Notes: a model not told the origin generated them from the letters alone. Positions 38,363-47,627 are shown, counted from the first letter of the stretch. The stretch: 64,000 nt of DNA from Bdellovibrio sp. NC01 (GCF_006874625.1 NZ_CP030034.1:620001-684000), one strand, 5' to 3'. Numbers and translations are program-made.

Positions 38363-39916
38363 ATGAATACTAAATCCAAATTGATAGTGCTAGTTGCCGT
38401 GATGGCGTCGCTGCTCGAGATTATCGACAGCTCCATCGTCAACGTCGCACTTCCAACAATGATGGGTAACTTGGGCGCCACACTGGAAGATATCAGTATG
38501 GTCGTTACAGGTTATGCCATTGCCAACGCCATCGTACTTCCGGTGTCTGCTTGGGCGGGTGAACGTATTGGTCGTCGTAAATACTTTTTGGGCTGTATCG
38601 GCTTGTTCACCATTACCTCGGTGGCCTGCGGTTTCGCTCCAAATCTTTACACGCTGATCTTCTTCCGTATCCTTCAAGGTTTAGCAGGGGGCGCTTTGCT
38701 TCCTACTTCTCAAACTTTGATTTACGAGCAATTCCCGAAAGAAAAAGCAGGTACTGCCGGAGCGATCTTCGGTATGTCCGTGATGATCGGCCCAACTTTG
38801 GGTCCGACATTAGGTGGTTGGTTAACAGATAACTTCGGTTGGAGATCGATCTTCAACGTCAATTTACCAATGGGTATCATTGCGATCCTTATCGGTTTGG
38901 CGGCGATTGAAAATCCTCCGTACGCAAGTGGCGGTAAAGAAAACAGAAAAGCTTTCGATACGTGGGGCTTGGTGCTTCTGGTACTCGGAATCGGCTCTCT
39001 TCAATACATGCTCGAGCGTGGTGAATCGAATGACTGGTTTGACTCTAAAATCATCACATTGTGCGGTATCTTGACTGTCGTGTGCTTGCCACTGTTTGCA
39101 TGGTGGGAAACTCGCGTGAAAGATCCAATCATGAATGTGCGCTTGTTTAAAAATGGTATCGTATTTAACGGTGCGATTTTGCAATTGCTACTTGGGTTCT
39201 TCTTGTACGGTCTGGTGTTCGTGTTGCCGGTGTTTGTTGCGCAAACATTCCACTACGATGCGACTCAAACAGGTATGTTGTTCATCCCGGGTTCAATTAT
39301 CACGGCGATGATCATGCCATTCGTTGGTAAAGCGATGGGTAAAGGAGTGAATCCAAAACTTCTGATCTCGATCGGTATTACAGGCGTACTTGGTTGTATC
39401 TATGCGATGACTTTGTTGACGCCACAATCGTCGAAAAGCGAAGTGTTGCAAGCGTTGTACATCCGTGGTTTTGCGATGGCCTTCTTGTTCGTACCAATTA
39501 ACTCGTCAATTTTGTCGCAGTTCACTGGTATTACAATGGGTCAGGTTTCCGGTATGTTGAATTTGTTCCGTCAAATTGGTGGTTCTATCGGTATCGCCTT
39601 TATCGGAACAATGATGACGAAGACTGGAAAACAGCATTACGCCGACTTGGCTCCGCACGTAAGTTTGTTGGACCATAACACGTGGTCGACGTACTTGCAG
39701 TCGATGGGCGGTGATAAACTTGCGACAAGCGTGGGTATGGCTTCAAAAGCTGACATTGCTTTGCGCAGTATCTACAACCGCGTGCAAGCTCAAGTCTTCA
39801 TGCTGAGCTTCCGTGAAATCATGTTCATCTTAGGTTTCGTCTTTATGTTCGCGTTCGTGCCTTTGTTCTTCTTAAAGTTCAAAGTGAAAACGACAAAAGT
39901 AGTAGACTCGCACTAG
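38363..39916 (+). CDS. DHA2-family drug:H+ antiporter (EmrB type)
   Basis: A 517-residue inner-membrane transporter with 14 predicted membrane helices. Seen: EIIDSSIVNVALPTMMGNLG (motif D1 of DHA2), WAGERIGRRKYFLG (motif A), RILQGLAGGALLPTSQTL (motif B) and GPTLGPTLGGWLTDNFGWRSIF (motif C, drug antiport). It expels hydrophobic compounds using the proton gradient and with the preceding genes forms an EmrAB-TolC-like pump. The terminator follows at 39950. Confidence 0.95.
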   Translation: MNTKSKLIVLVAVMASLLEIIDSSIVNVALPTMMGNLGATLEDISMVVTGYAIANAIVLPVSAWAGERIGRRKYFLGCIGLFTITSVACGFAPNLYTLIFFRILQGLAGGALLPTSQTLIYEQFPKEKAGTAGAIFGMSVMIGPTLGPTLGGWLTDNFGWRSIFNVNLPMGIIAILIGLAAIENPPYASGGKENRKAFDTWGLVLLVLGIGSLQYMLERGESNDWFDSKIITLCGILTVVCLPLFAWWETRVKDPIMNVRLFKNGIVFNGAILQLLLGFFLYGLVFVLPVFVAQTFHYDATQTGMLFIPGSIITAMIMPFVGKAMGKGVNPKLLISIGITGVLGCIYAMTLLTPQSSKSEVLQALYIRGFAMAFLFVPINSSILSQFTGITMGQVSGMLNLFRQIGGSIGIAFIGTMMTKTGKQHYADLAPHVSLLDHNTWSTYLQSMGGDKLATSVGMASKADIALRSIYNRVQAQVFMLSFREIMFILGFVFMFAFVPLFFLKFKVKTTKVVDSH

Positions 39917-39949
39917 TCGGCAGCCTTGAGATCTCGATTAGACAAATAA

Positions 39950-39982
39950 AAAAAGGGAAGCAAATGCTTCCCTTTTTCTTTT
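39950..39982. terminator. Intrinsic terminator
   Basis: AAAAAGGGAAGC and GCTTCCCTTTTT around AAATG at 39950-39977 with a further T-rich stretch; usable on both strands (the minus-strand gene at 40006 also ends here). Confidence 0.88.
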
Positions 39983-40005
39983 TAGAATCAACTTCTCAGC
40001 AACTG

Positions 40006-40404
40006 CTATTCGATCGTGTAAACTACGAATGACATGTTGTTTGGTTGGTTCAAGGCACGTTGCAAGCAGCCTTTTGCTGTTGCGTAGTCTGTGTTACCGC
40101 TTTCACGACCGAAAGTGATCAACAAAACACCGTTAGCAACTTCACCGTCAACGCGGCAGTTTGCTTCTTTATAACGAATCACGCCACCTTTTGAAGATGA
40201 AGTCTCAAGTGGTGATTTCAAAAAGTTGATAGCGCAGAAATAGAACGATTGTTCTTTTGAAGTATCGCCAGTCACGTTCTTTACACATGTGTCGTACATG
40301 TTTGGAACTTGTCTTTCTACCGCGATAACGTTTCCGATTTTACGATCTTCAGCGTGTGCTGAGAATGCGATCAAAGTTGCAGCCAATGCAAAAATAAGTT
40401 TCAT
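40006..40404 (-). CDS. Uncharacterised secreted protein
   Basis: A 132-residue exported protein with a good signal peptide (MKLIFALAATLIAFSAHA, cleaved after AHA). Cysteines at YDTCVKN, FYFCAIN, EANCRV and KGCLQRA suggest two disulfides. The rest alternates beta and coil (GVLLITFGRESGN, NMSFVVYTIE). AGGAGGA lies upstream. No family recognised; small cysteine-bearing periplasmic proteins of this kind are frequent in predatory bacteria. Confidence 0.78.
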   Translation of the reverse strand: MKLIFALAATLIAFSAHAEDRKIGNVIAVERQVPNMYDTCVKNVTGDTSKEQSFYFCAINFLKSPLETSSSKGGVIRYKEANCRVDGEVANGVLLITFGRESGNTDYATAKGCLQRALNQPNNMSFVVYTIE

Positions 40405-40500
40405 AAATCCTCCTTAAAAATGACGACTTAAGCGTTTCACCATTTTCTCAGAGATCCTAGCGTCGGGACGCCGTGTCGGATGATTTCTTGTTCGCTATGA

Positions 40501-41259
40501 TTACAAAATAATGTCGGGGACCGTAACAATGAGGGCGCGGTCTTTCAAAACCACCATCGTGTGTTCGAACTGTGCTGTGCGGTGTTCCGGGCCGGTGACC
40601 AGAGTCCATCCGTCCTTTTCCTCATCCACGCCCCATGCTCCTGTTGAAAGGAAAGGCTCAATCGTAATAACGTGGCCTTCTTTTAAGATGCGCTTGTCTT
40701 TTTTGTCATAGAAGCCCGCTATAAATTCCGGTTCTTCGTGAAGACTTCTGCCAACCCCATGACTTCCCAAGTTTTCGATAATTGAGAAACCATACTGATC
40801 GGCAATCTCTTGAATGCGTAAACCAATACCGTTGATTGGCGCGCCAGCTTTGACTCCCGAGATGGCATTGTACAAAGCCTTGTGAGTCGCCTCGAGCAAT
40901 TGGAAGTCTTTTTTGGTACCGGGGGGAATCACTGTCGAGCCGCCATTGTCAGCGTAGTAGCCATTCAGCTCTGCAGACACGTCCACGTTCAGCATGTCGC
41001 CCTTCTTGATTTTTTTGTCAGAAGGCACACCATGAGCCGCTTCGTGATTCAAACTAATGCAATTGAAACCAGGAAAATTATAAACAAGCTTTGGGCCCGA
41101 GCGCGCGCCATGTTTTTCAAGAAAAGCACCACCCAAGTCATCCAACTCTTTCGTTGTCATGCCGGGCTCTGCTGTCTTTAACATGTATTGAAGGCAATTG
41201 GCGACGATCTTGCCAATCTTTTTGATTCCTTCTAAATCTGCTTCGCTCTTGATAATCAT
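40501..41259 (-). CDS. map: Methionine aminopeptidase, type I
   Basis: Removes the initiator methionine from nascent proteins. The 252-residue protein lacks the N-terminal zinc finger of eukaryotic enzymes. Metal ligands: Asp in NVDVSAELNGYYAD (both Asp residues), His in HGVGRSLHEEP, Glu in TIEPFLS and the last Glu in the QFEHTMVV segment. KLVYNFPGFNCISLNHEAAHGVPSDK in outline carries the active His 79-type residue (N-H-E-A-A-H-G). It is 12 bases after the solute-binding protein gene. Confidence 0.96.
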   Translation of the reverse strand: MIIKSEADLEGIKKIGKIVANCLQYMLKTAEPGMTTKELDDLGGAFLEKHGARSGPKLVYNFPGFNCISLNHEAAHGVPSDKKIKKGDMLNVDVSAELNGYYADNGGSTVIPPGTKKDFQLLEATHKALYNAISGVKAGAPINGIGLRIQEIADQYGFSIIENLGSHGVGRSLHEEPEFIAGFYDKKDKRILKEGHVITIEPFLSTGAWGVDEEKDGWTLVTGPEHRTAQFEHTMVVLKDRALIVTVPDIIL

Positions 41260-41271
41260 GAACCCGTTATA

Positions 41272-42051
41272 TTACAGATTCTCATAGTAAGGAATATCTT
41301 CTTTGTCTAAATAAGGAAGAAGCAATTTCTTCAGTGTTCCGTCAGCCTTCATATCCTTAAAGGCCTGAACAATCATGTCGCGCTCATTTTTGTTAAGCTT
41401 CTTTTTGGAAAGATAAATCCCCACTTCCAGCTTATGAGTGTTGTCGCGAATGGTGCGAAATTCTTTTTCTTTCTCTTTGAAATAGTGATGAATCACGGGC
41501 GATACAAAGAACGCATCAATGCGCCCATCGGAAATCAATTTGTAACTGATCGTAGGGTTCGGCGTTTCAATCAAACGATTTTGTTTTTTAAACAGTTCCG
41601 TTTCATGGGGACGAAGCAAGAAGGCGCCACCAATTTGCGCGCCGAAAATGAGCTTTTTATTGTCGATATAATCTTGTACATCGCGATTGGGCAGAAATTT
41701 GTTTTTGCGTAAAATAAGAATGCGGGCTGTGCGATACAACGGCACATATTCACCCCATTGCGACAGCATTTGATTTTCTGGAACGAGGCCCGTCAGATCG
41801 GTGCGATAATTTGCGAAGTCATTGACCGCGCGGGGAGCAGCGACACTTTCCTCGACAAATTCACAGCCCAGACGTTTTTTGATTTCAGCATAAAGATCAT
41901 GAGTAAAACCTGCAGGCTTATTGTCTTTCAAATAAAACAGCGGAGCGTAGTCGTTGGTTGAAACACGAAAGATACGAATACACTTTTCAACTTGTGCAGA
42001 CGACAGCGAAGCAAACAAGAGGATTCCGAGAAATACGATTCGCTTAAACAT
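41272..42051 (-). CDS. Periplasmic solute-binding protein, family 3
   Basis: A 259-residue protein with signal MFKRIVFLGILLFASLSSA. It has the family-3 binding fold: IRIFRVSTNDYAPLFYLKDNKPAGFTHDLYAEIKKRLG in outline is the first lobe start with the typical D-x-x-P-L/F-Y, and KKKLNKNERDMIVQAF near the end. The long version binds amino acids for an ABC importer, but no permease or ATPase gene is adjacent, so it may act alone as a chemosensor partner or receive from elsewhere. A second member lies at 58374. Confidence 0.88.
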   Translation of the reverse strand: MFKRIVFLGILLFASLSSAQVEKCIRIFRVSTNDYAPLFYLKDNKPAGFTHDLYAEIKKRLGCEFVEESVAAPRAVNDFANYRTDLTGLVPENQMLSQWGEYVPLYRTARILILRKNKFLPNRDVQDYIDNKKLIFGAQIGGAFLLRPHETELFKKQNRLIETPNPTISYKLISDGRIDAFFVSPVIHHYFKEKEKEFRTIRDNTHKLEVGIYLSKKKLNKNERDMIVQAFKDMKADGTLKKLLLPYLDKEDIPYYENL

Positions 42052-42154
42052 GGGTCCATATTAGCATGTTCTGAACACGTTCCCAAGACGATGATTCATC
42101 TGTAATGAGCAATGCAGCTTTACCTCACATCGTCTCCGTCATAGAATTGTTCGC

Positions 42155-43003
42155 ATGAAGAAAGACGAAGCCGTTTTTAATTTCCGTCGCAAAGCTGCAG
42201 CAGCGTTTCTGCCGCCGCTTTCTATTAGCGACAACAAGGCTCGTCGAGGCCGAAGTCTTCTGCTAGCGGGAAGTGCGCGCTATCCTGGAGCGGGCGTTCT
42301 AGCGGCACGTGCGGCGTTAAGAATGGGCAGTGGTTATGTGACTTTGGCTCAACCTGATATTGCGATTTCCTCTCTAGAAAATCCGGATTTTTTGCTTTGT
42401 GATCTAAATGAGAAAAACTGGGAAACACTTCAGTTTGATGCGATCTTGGTGGGGCCCGGATTTGGTGTGAATAAATTCACAGCATCTGTGATCGAGAAAT
42501 TGAAAGAACGAAAAACCGAACGCGTGATTTTAGATGCTGATGCCCTTACGGTGTGTGCTGAAGAAAAATTATTTCCACTTCTGCCAACATGGATCGTGAC
42601 TCCGCATTCAGGAGAGCTCGCGCGATGTCTTGGAACTACCAGCGAGCAAGTGCAAGAGCAGCGCCTGAAGTCGATCATGCAAGCTCAAGAGTTGATGAAT
42701 TGTATTGTGCTTTTAAAAGGTCATCACTCGCTGGTGCAGGGGAAAGGGCGCACGTACAGAATTATGTCGGGCAATTCCGGCTTGGCAAAAGCGGGCACGG
42801 GTGACGTGTTAGCGGGAATGATTACGGCCCTGCGTGCACGTGATTTGAGTCCCGCAACTTCAGCTTGCTTAGGTGCCTATTTACATGGCGCTTGTGCAGA
42901 CTACTGGCGGGCTCTGCACCGCGATCCGCTATCCCTGATGGCTTCAGACGTTATTGAGCTTTTACCTTCGATAATTTATCAAATCCGATCTTCGACGCAG
43001 TGA
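42155..43003 (+). CDS. nnrD: ADP-dependent NAD(P)H-hydrate dehydratase
   Basis: Repairs damaged NAD(P)H hydrate using ADP. The 282-residue ribokinase-fold protein shows RRGRSLLLAGSARYPGAGVLAARAALRMGSGYVTL in outline, ILVGPGFGV, VILDADAL, WIVTPHSGELARCLG, ILKGHHSLV and the nucleotide motif NSGLAKAGTGDVLAGMI, all diagnostic of the YjeF C-terminal domain. Only this domain is present; the epimerase (NnrE) half seen in E. coli is absent from the same polypeptide. Confidence 0.94.
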   Translation: MKKDEAVFNFRRKAAAAFLPPLSISDNKARRGRSLLLAGSARYPGAGVLAARAALRMGSGYVTLAQPDIAISSLENPDFLLCDLNEKNWETLQFDAILVGPGFGVNKFTASVIEKLKERKTERVILDADALTVCAEEKLFPLLPTWIVTPHSGELARCLGTTSEQVQEQRLKSIMQAQELMNCIVLLKGHHSLVQGKGRTYRIMSGNSGLAKAGTGDVLAGMITALRARDLSPATSACLGAYLHGACADYWRALHRDPLSLMASDVIELLPSIIYQIRSSTQ

Positions 43004-43109
43004 ATATTTTTCAGCCGCGGTGCCCTTAATGAAAGCCTGACTTTCCTTTTGGGGTGCGAACAGATAGAAACTCGGGTGTTTCCAAAATCCAAAAAATCCG
43101 GAGATCTCG

Positions 43110-44081
43110 ATGACTAAAGCCTTTGTTTTTAGTGCCCTGCTTGGTCTGTCTTTGACAGCCAACGCTCAGACCTCAACAACGACTCTTTCATTACCTGCTG
43201 GTTCTGAGACTTCTGCTTCTTCTTCTGCAGATGCAACTCAAACTTCAACTCTCAAAGTTGGCGAGGCTTTAGGACAAAAAAAATTCGAAGACGATAAAGA
43301 GATCACGGATTCTAAAATGAAAGCGGATTCTGGTTCGCTATCTCGTTACTCTTTGAAATTTAGCTTGAGCTATTACGGCCCTCCAGTGGGTGACTTGAGC
43401 AACGAGATGCAACCGAAACCAGACGGTGGTGTTTCGACGAATCAAACATCTTTGGGTGGTTCGATTTCAGCGCGTCTTCGTATCGACTCTAAAAGTTCAG
43501 TGGGTGTTGGTACGGGTGTGAGTGCTTTGACTCCGGTTCAAGGTGCGAAACGTTACGACGTTAAAAATCCATTCTTGTCTTATGATCGCAATGCTCGCGT
43601 TTGGGATATGCAAATGCGCAACTCTTACGGTGTGACTGCGGTTACAAATCCTGACTACCGCGCGATCGGCGAATTCGCTGGCGTGAACTATTCAAACTCT
43701 TTGCTTTATAACTTGGGCACTTCAGGTGCGGCAGTCGGTGTTGATACGAACTTGGATTACTACTTGTACGATCGCGCTGCGAATCCAAAAAAGAAATTGG
43801 AAACAGGCACAGGCCGTTACAGCTTGGGTTTCTTCCCGCAAGTGAAATACAACTTCTCTGATAAATTCAGCGCTTACACTTCGCTTGCGATCAACTTCAT
43901 CAACCCTCGTGGTACTGAAGATCACTCGGTATTGTGGAATCGTACTTTGAGTTCACGTGTTGGTATGGGTTACGCATTCACGCGTGATATCTACTTGGCT
44001 CCGTACTTGAATTTCTATCCTAAAACGGCAGAGTGGGAATCGACGACATTCAATATCTCTACGACATTCTCGATCCTATAA
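43110..44081 (+). CDS. Uncharacterised outer-membrane-type protein
   Basis: A 323-residue protein with signal MTKAFVFSALLGLSLTANAQ, a Ser/Thr-rich stretch (21-55), and then a beta-strand-rich domain: LSRYSLKFSLSYYGPP, GVGTGVSAL, RYSLGFFPQVKYNFSDKFSA, SSRVGMGYAFTRDIYLAPYL. The protein ends TTFNISTTFSIL, with alternating residues typical of a barrel strand though without a terminal Phe. Likely an outer-membrane barrel or porin-like protein of unknown substrate. A terminator lies 28 bases downstream. Confidence 0.78.
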   Translation: MTKAFVFSALLGLSLTANAQTSTTTLSLPAGSETSASSSADATQTSTLKVGEALGQKKFEDDKEITDSKMKADSGSLSRYSLKFSLSYYGPPVGDLSNEMQPKPDGGVSTNQTSLGGSISARLRIDSKSSVGVGTGVSALTPVQGAKRYDVKNPFLSYDRNARVWDMQMRNSYGVTAVTNPDYRAIGEFAGVNYSNSLLYNLGTSGAAVGVDTNLDYYLYDRAANPKKKLETGTGRYSLGFFPQVKYNFSDKFSAYTSLAINFINPRGTEDHSVLWNRTLSSRVGMGYAFTRDIYLAPYLNFYPKTAEWESTTFNISTTFSIL

Positions 44082-44108
44082 TCTGATCTTACAGTCGTAA
44101 AAAAAGAA

Positions 44109-44142
44109 AAAACCAGGGAGCCTATTCTCTCTGGTTTTTTTA
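44109..44142. terminator. Intrinsic terminator
   Basis: AACCAGGGAG pairs with CTCTCTGGTT (one G-T pair) at 44111-44136, followed by TTTTTTATTT and preceded by A-rich sequence. Confidence 0.88.
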
Positions 44143-44175
44143 TTTCGCTTCTTTAAAATTAAAGAACCGGTGCAG

Positions 44176-44268
44176 TTAAGGTGGCCCTGTCTCAGTTCGA
44201 GAAGGCAATTCACGAATCTCCTTATTCCAGATGTATTCGTGACGTACTACATTTTTAGCCTTAGACAT
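44176..44268 (-). CDS. Thirty-residue small protein
   Basis: A short ORF not in conventional length ranges: it starts MSKAKNVVRHEYIWNKEIRE and ends ELPSRTETGPP. AAGGAGG stands 6 bases before ATG 44268, the consensus spacing, in a region between the terminator at 44109 and the Nudix gene. Composition (aromatic plus charged, Pro at the end) is not random-looking. It may be a leader or a stand-alone peptide; conservation in relatives would decide. It is on the same strand as the Nudix gene and downstream of it by 144 bases. Confidence 0.55.
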   Translation of the reverse strand: MSKAKNVVRHEYIWNKEIRELPSRTETGPP

Positions 44269-44369
44269 TCAAGGCCTCCTTCTTATAGGTAGTAAGCTTA
44301 TCGGCTGGACCTTTGGATAGTTGAGGCAAAATTTGCGAAATTTTAAAAAATCTTTGTCTTAGGCTGAAG

Positions 44370-44393
44370 CATTGCTGACTTGTTGGGCAAGTC
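44370..44393. other. Inverted repeat downstream of the Nudix gene
   Basis: GCTGACTTG and CAAGTCAGC form a perfect 9-bp stem with a short loop (TTGGG), 20 bases beyond the Nudix stop on the minus strand and upstream of the 30-residue ORF. No T-run follows on either strand, so termination would need other factors. Confidence 0.55.
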
Positions 44394-44412
44394 AGCGTCA
44401 CTTCTTGAAACA

Positions 44413-45009
44413 TCACAGAGAATTTTCGACGACTTGTTGTTTTTCCAGAAGATCCAATAGTTCCATCGTCATAATATAAGTCAGTCCCCACAACGGTTGC
44501 TCGTGATCTAAAGAAATCGCAGGTACATGCAAAGTCACACCATCGCGTTTCAATTCGTATTTCATTTGTCGTTGTGGATTGCGCAACTCATTTACTGACA
44601 CCCAAAAGAAATCAGAAACCTCACGCGGGTCGAGTGTGATATTAAAATCGCGTTCTGTGTAAAACACGAAAGGGCGGATAAAGAACTCAAGCATTGTTCC
44701 ATGCTTGCGTGCCTGTATATCGTTGATACGACCCATGAGTTCTTCTGGTAGAAGATCGACACCGATCTCTTCAAATGTTTCACGCAAGGCTGCGCCTAAA
44801 TCACTGAAGTCTGAATCTTCTTTTTTACCACCGGGAAAAGCGAGATGACCGGCCCAGCGATCACTGTCGTTGGCAGCACGTTCAATAAAGCCCACCTCTA
44901 GATTATCCATTGGTCCGCGCAGAATAATCGCGACACACGCATACTTATCAAGTTGCGTGGATAAATCAGTGGGGCGCTGTGAATGAAGGGCTCGGTAAAT
45001 TTCGTTCAA
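44413..45009 (-). CDS. Nudix hydrolase, CoA pyrophosphatase (NudL) type
   Basis: A 198-residue hydrolase that probably splits coenzyme A to 3',5'-ADP and phosphopantetheine. The NudL signature is present: AFPGGKKEDSDFSDLGAALRETFEEIGVD, where LRETFEEIG is the Nudix core with metal-binding Glu residues. N-terminal ACVAIILRGP and the back half LEFFIRPFVFY follow the family plan. GGAGTG lies upstream of ATG 45009. Nearby genes suggest no pathway. Confidence 0.88.
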   Translation of the reverse strand: MNEIYRALHSQRPTDLSTQLDKYACVAIILRGPMDNLEVGFIERAANDSDRWAGHLAFPGGKKEDSDFSDLGAALRETFEEIGVDLLPEELMGRINDIQARKHGTMLEFFIRPFVFYTERDFNITLDPREVSDFFWVSVNELRNPQRQMKYELKRDGVTLHVPAISLDHEQPLWGLTYIMTMELLDLLEKQQVVENSL

Positions 45010-45129
45010 GCTTCACTCCTTTGATCTATTTAGGATAGCACGGGTAGGGGCTTTTCCAAAGGATGACTCGAACAAAGAATCTGCCATAACACAAATCTGT
45101 TATGGCAGATCGTAAAAAACTTTAGAATA

Positions 45130-45558
45130 TTAACGGCATGAGCGACGAGACACTGTTTCAGAGTTTTCGTTGCAGCTAATAATGCGGCAGTTTTGGTAAC
45201 GGTATTGGCGTTGGCAAAGATCCATGACTTGGCGTTCTGTTTCGTAACGACTTGGTGCGCGGCCTTCCAAAGTCATTTTGTATCCACGGTAGTCTACGCC
45301 TTCTGCTTGGCAAGTGAAGTAAGAGGCTGAACATGTCTCTGTACAGTTGCCATGTTTTGCAACGCACTCACGACAATCTCTGTGACCGCCCCAGTGTTCT
45401 TCCCAGCCGTTATCACGTGCAGAACATGTGATGTTAGGACGACCTGGATTTGGTTCGTATGGGTTTGGTCTTCCTGGTTTAATCCAATCACCAAGTCCAC
45501 CAGCAAATGTGTTCACGGAAAAAAGTGCGATCAAAAGAATGCTTGCGATGTGTTTCAC
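45130..45558 (-). CDS. Small secreted cysteine-rich protein
   Basis: A 142-residue exported protein. I chose GTG 45558 because GGAGG lies 6-7 bases upstream and it gives a clean signal peptide (VKHIASILLIALFSVNTFAG); the longer ORF to 45723 lacks one. The mature part begins GLGDWIKPGRPNPYEPNPGR (Pro/Gly-rich) and has about ten cysteines (TCSARD, DCRECVAKHGNC, CSASYFTCQ, LCQRQYRYQNCRIISC, SCR), implying a disulfide-knit domain. No family recognised; the pattern suggests a secreted effector or binding protein. Confidence 0.75.
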   Translation of the reverse strand: MKHIASILLIALFSVNTFAGGLGDWIKPGRPNPYEPNPGRPNITCSARDNGWEEHWGGHRDCRECVAKHGNCTETCSASYFTCQAEGVDYRGYKMTLEGRAPSRYETERQVMDLCQRQYRYQNCRIISCNENSETVSRRSCR

Positions 45559-45656
45559 TAAATACCTCCATGTGGTTTGTTTCCGACAAAGGAAGTATTT
45601 ACAAAATGAGTGCCAAGCAAAGCAGAGCCGTTTTGACTCTGCTTCATTGACTCTGA

Positions 45657-46280
45657 CTAAATGAGATAAAATAAAATGCAGAAGTACTGACAGATGCTTC
45701 CACCCATCACAAACAAATGCCAAATGCCGTGGAAGTGACGGACTTTTTCATCGAACAAAAAGAACGCGACGCCACCCGTGTAAAGCACACCACCCAGAGT
45801 CAACCACACAAGTCCCGCAAATGGTAAAGCCAGTGCCAGTGGTTTCAATGCGACCACAATCAACCAACCCATTACAACATAAATGATCAGTGATGGAATG
45901 CGCGTGCGATGTGAAAGTGTCAGCTCATAAATAATTCCGAGTGCTGCCAGCGACCAATTAATTCCAAATAACCACCAACCCCAGGGACCACGCAAAGTGA
46001 TCAATGTAAATGGCGTGTAAGTTCCAGCAATCAAAAGATAGATCGAGATGTGATCGAGTTTTTGCAGAACCTTTTTCGCTCGGCCCTGCATGCTGTGATA
46101 AAGAGTCGAGATTGTGTAAAGCAAAACCAGCATTCCGCCATACACACTTGTGCCCACGATCTTCCACGCATCGCCTTGAATACTTGCAAGCGTGACAAGA
46201 ACAGAAGTCCCTGCGACAGAAAGAACTGCGCCTACTAAGTGACTGATGCTGTTGAAGCGTTCTCCGTGATAGATAAGCAC
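45657..46280 (-). CDS. Hemolysin III family (PAQR-like) membrane protein
   Basis: A 207-residue protein with seven predicted membrane helices. Motifs: GERFNSISHLVGAVLSVAG at the start (E-x-x-N-x-x-S/T-H), YTISTLYHSMQ, KLDHISIYLLIAGTYTPFTL with D-H-x-x-I-Y/F-x-x-I-A-G-T-Y-T-P, and FHGIWHLFVMGGSI, supplying the metal site of PAQR hydrolase-like proteins. The start is the GTG at 46280 with AAAGG upstream; the GGAGG close by overlaps the GTG itself, so the exact start is unsure. Function probably a membrane lipid-linked hydrolase; hemolysis is not implied. Confidence 0.85.
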   Translation of the reverse strand: MLIYHGERFNSISHLVGAVLSVAGTSVLVTLASIQGDAWKIVGTSVYGGMLVLLYTISTLYHSMQGRAKKVLQKLDHISIYLLIAGTYTPFTLITLRGPWGWWLFGINWSLAALGIIYELTLSHRTRIPSLIIYVVMGWLIVVALKPLALALPFAGLVWLTLGGVLYTGGVAFFLFDEKVRHFHGIWHLFVMGGSICQYFCILFYLI

Positions 46281-46403
46281 CTCCGACCTTTTAAAAGAAT
46301 AGCACAGTCATTTTGAAATGCAGAGGAATCAGTTGTGTTTTTGTCGGATAATCCATTACTGTCATCCAGAGTATTTCTCAGAATGGTTCATACCGAGGTT
46401 TAG

Positions 46404-47627
46404 ATGACGACGACGACTCAACGTGCCGCTAGTGTGCGTTTTATCTTTGCGACTATTTTCTTAGACGCGCTTGGCATTGGTTTGCTGATTCCCGTATTTC
46501 CTGAAGTGATTCGCCGCTTTGGCCACAATCCAGAATTTGTAAATCACTACTATGGTTACTTTATCTCTGTGTATGCATTGATGCAGTTTTTGGCTTCACC
46601 GATTTTGGGTTCACTGTCAGATCGTTTTGGTCGTCGTCCTGTGTTACTTGTTTCCCTTTTGGGAGCAGGTCTTGATTACATCTTAATGGCACTGGCGCCG
46701 ACGATGGGTCTTTTGTTTGCTGGACGTATTGTTTCCGGTTTAACGGGCGCAAGTATGACAGTCGCAAGTTCGTACATGGCCGATATTTCTGACGACAGCA
46801 ATCGTTCTGCAAATTTCGGAATGATCGGTGCAGCTTTTGGTTTAGGTTTCATCGTAGGACCTGGGCTTGGAGGTTTGTTGGGCGATTACAGTCATCAAGC
46901 TCCGTTCATCGCCGCTGCCGTTTTGAATTTACTTAACTTCGCGTTTGGTTATTTCATTTTACCGGAATCATTAGATGCAGAACATCGTCGTGATATTCAC
47001 ATCAGTAAATTGAATCCATTCAAATCCATCTTGAAAGTTTTGAAACCATCTTCAGCGATGGGTGTGTTGGTGTGGATTTATTTGTTGTTGTATCTTGCGG
47101 GGCAATCGCATCCAAGCGTGTGGACGTTGTATACGCAGTACAAATTTAAGTGGTCCGCGTTGCAAGTGGGTCTATCACTTTCGATGGTGGGTTTGATGGT
47201 CGCGGTGGGGCAAGGTTATCTGACTCGAATTATCATTCCAAAAATCGGCGAAGAAACTTCGGTGAAACTTGGGACCTGGATTAACTTTATCAGTCTTGCG
47301 GGTTACGCTTTAGCTCCTGAAGAATGGATGATTTGGGCGATCTTACCGTTGATTGCACTATCAGGTGTTGCCGGTCCTGCGTTACAGTCTTTGATTTCTA
47401 AAAATACTCCGCCTCAAGAGCAAGGGGAGTTGCAAGGTTCATTGATTTCTATCGCTAGTTTAACTGCGATTGTCGGGCCGTTGCTTTATACCGATTTATT
47501 TGCACGTTATACTGCTGCGGATAATCCTGTGCATATGCCAGGGGCCCCTTATCTGGCAGCCGCCGGATTCTGCGTCATCTGTTTGATTTTAGTGTATGTC
47601 GCAAAAGCAAAAGGAGCCCACGAATAG
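46404..47627 (+). CDS. MFS transporter, TetA-like drug efflux
   Basis: A 407-residue major-facilitator protein with twelve predicted helices. Helix 1 FIFATIFLDALGIGLLIPVFP has the Asp of the TetA group; the loop 2-3 motif GSLSDRFGRRPVLL is motif A; helix 4 RIVSGLTGASMTVASSYMAD and helix 5 GFIVGPGLGGLLG are typical of class-1 antiporters. It probably expels a drug-like or metal-chelate compound; tetracycline is not implied. The stop lies inside a hairpin at 47612-47634. Confidence 0.92.
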   Translation: MTTTTQRAASVRFIFATIFLDALGIGLLIPVFPEVIRRFGHNPEFVNHYYGYFISVYALMQFLASPILGSLSDRFGRRPVLLVSLLGAGLDYILMALAPTMGLLFAGRIVSGLTGASMTVASSYMADISDDSNRSANFGMIGAAFGLGFIVGPGLGGLLGDYSHQAPFIAAAVLNLLNFAFGYFILPESLDAEHRRDIHISKLNPFKSILKVLKPSSAMGVLVWIYLLLYLAGQSHPSVWTLYTQYKFKWSALQVGLSLSMVGLMVAVGQGYLTRIIIPKIGEETSVKLGTWINFISLAGYALAPEEWMIWAILPLIALSGVAGPALQSLISKNTPPQEQGELQGSLISIASLTAIVGPLLYTDLFARYTAADNPVHMPGAPYLAAAGFCVICLILVYVAKAKGAHE

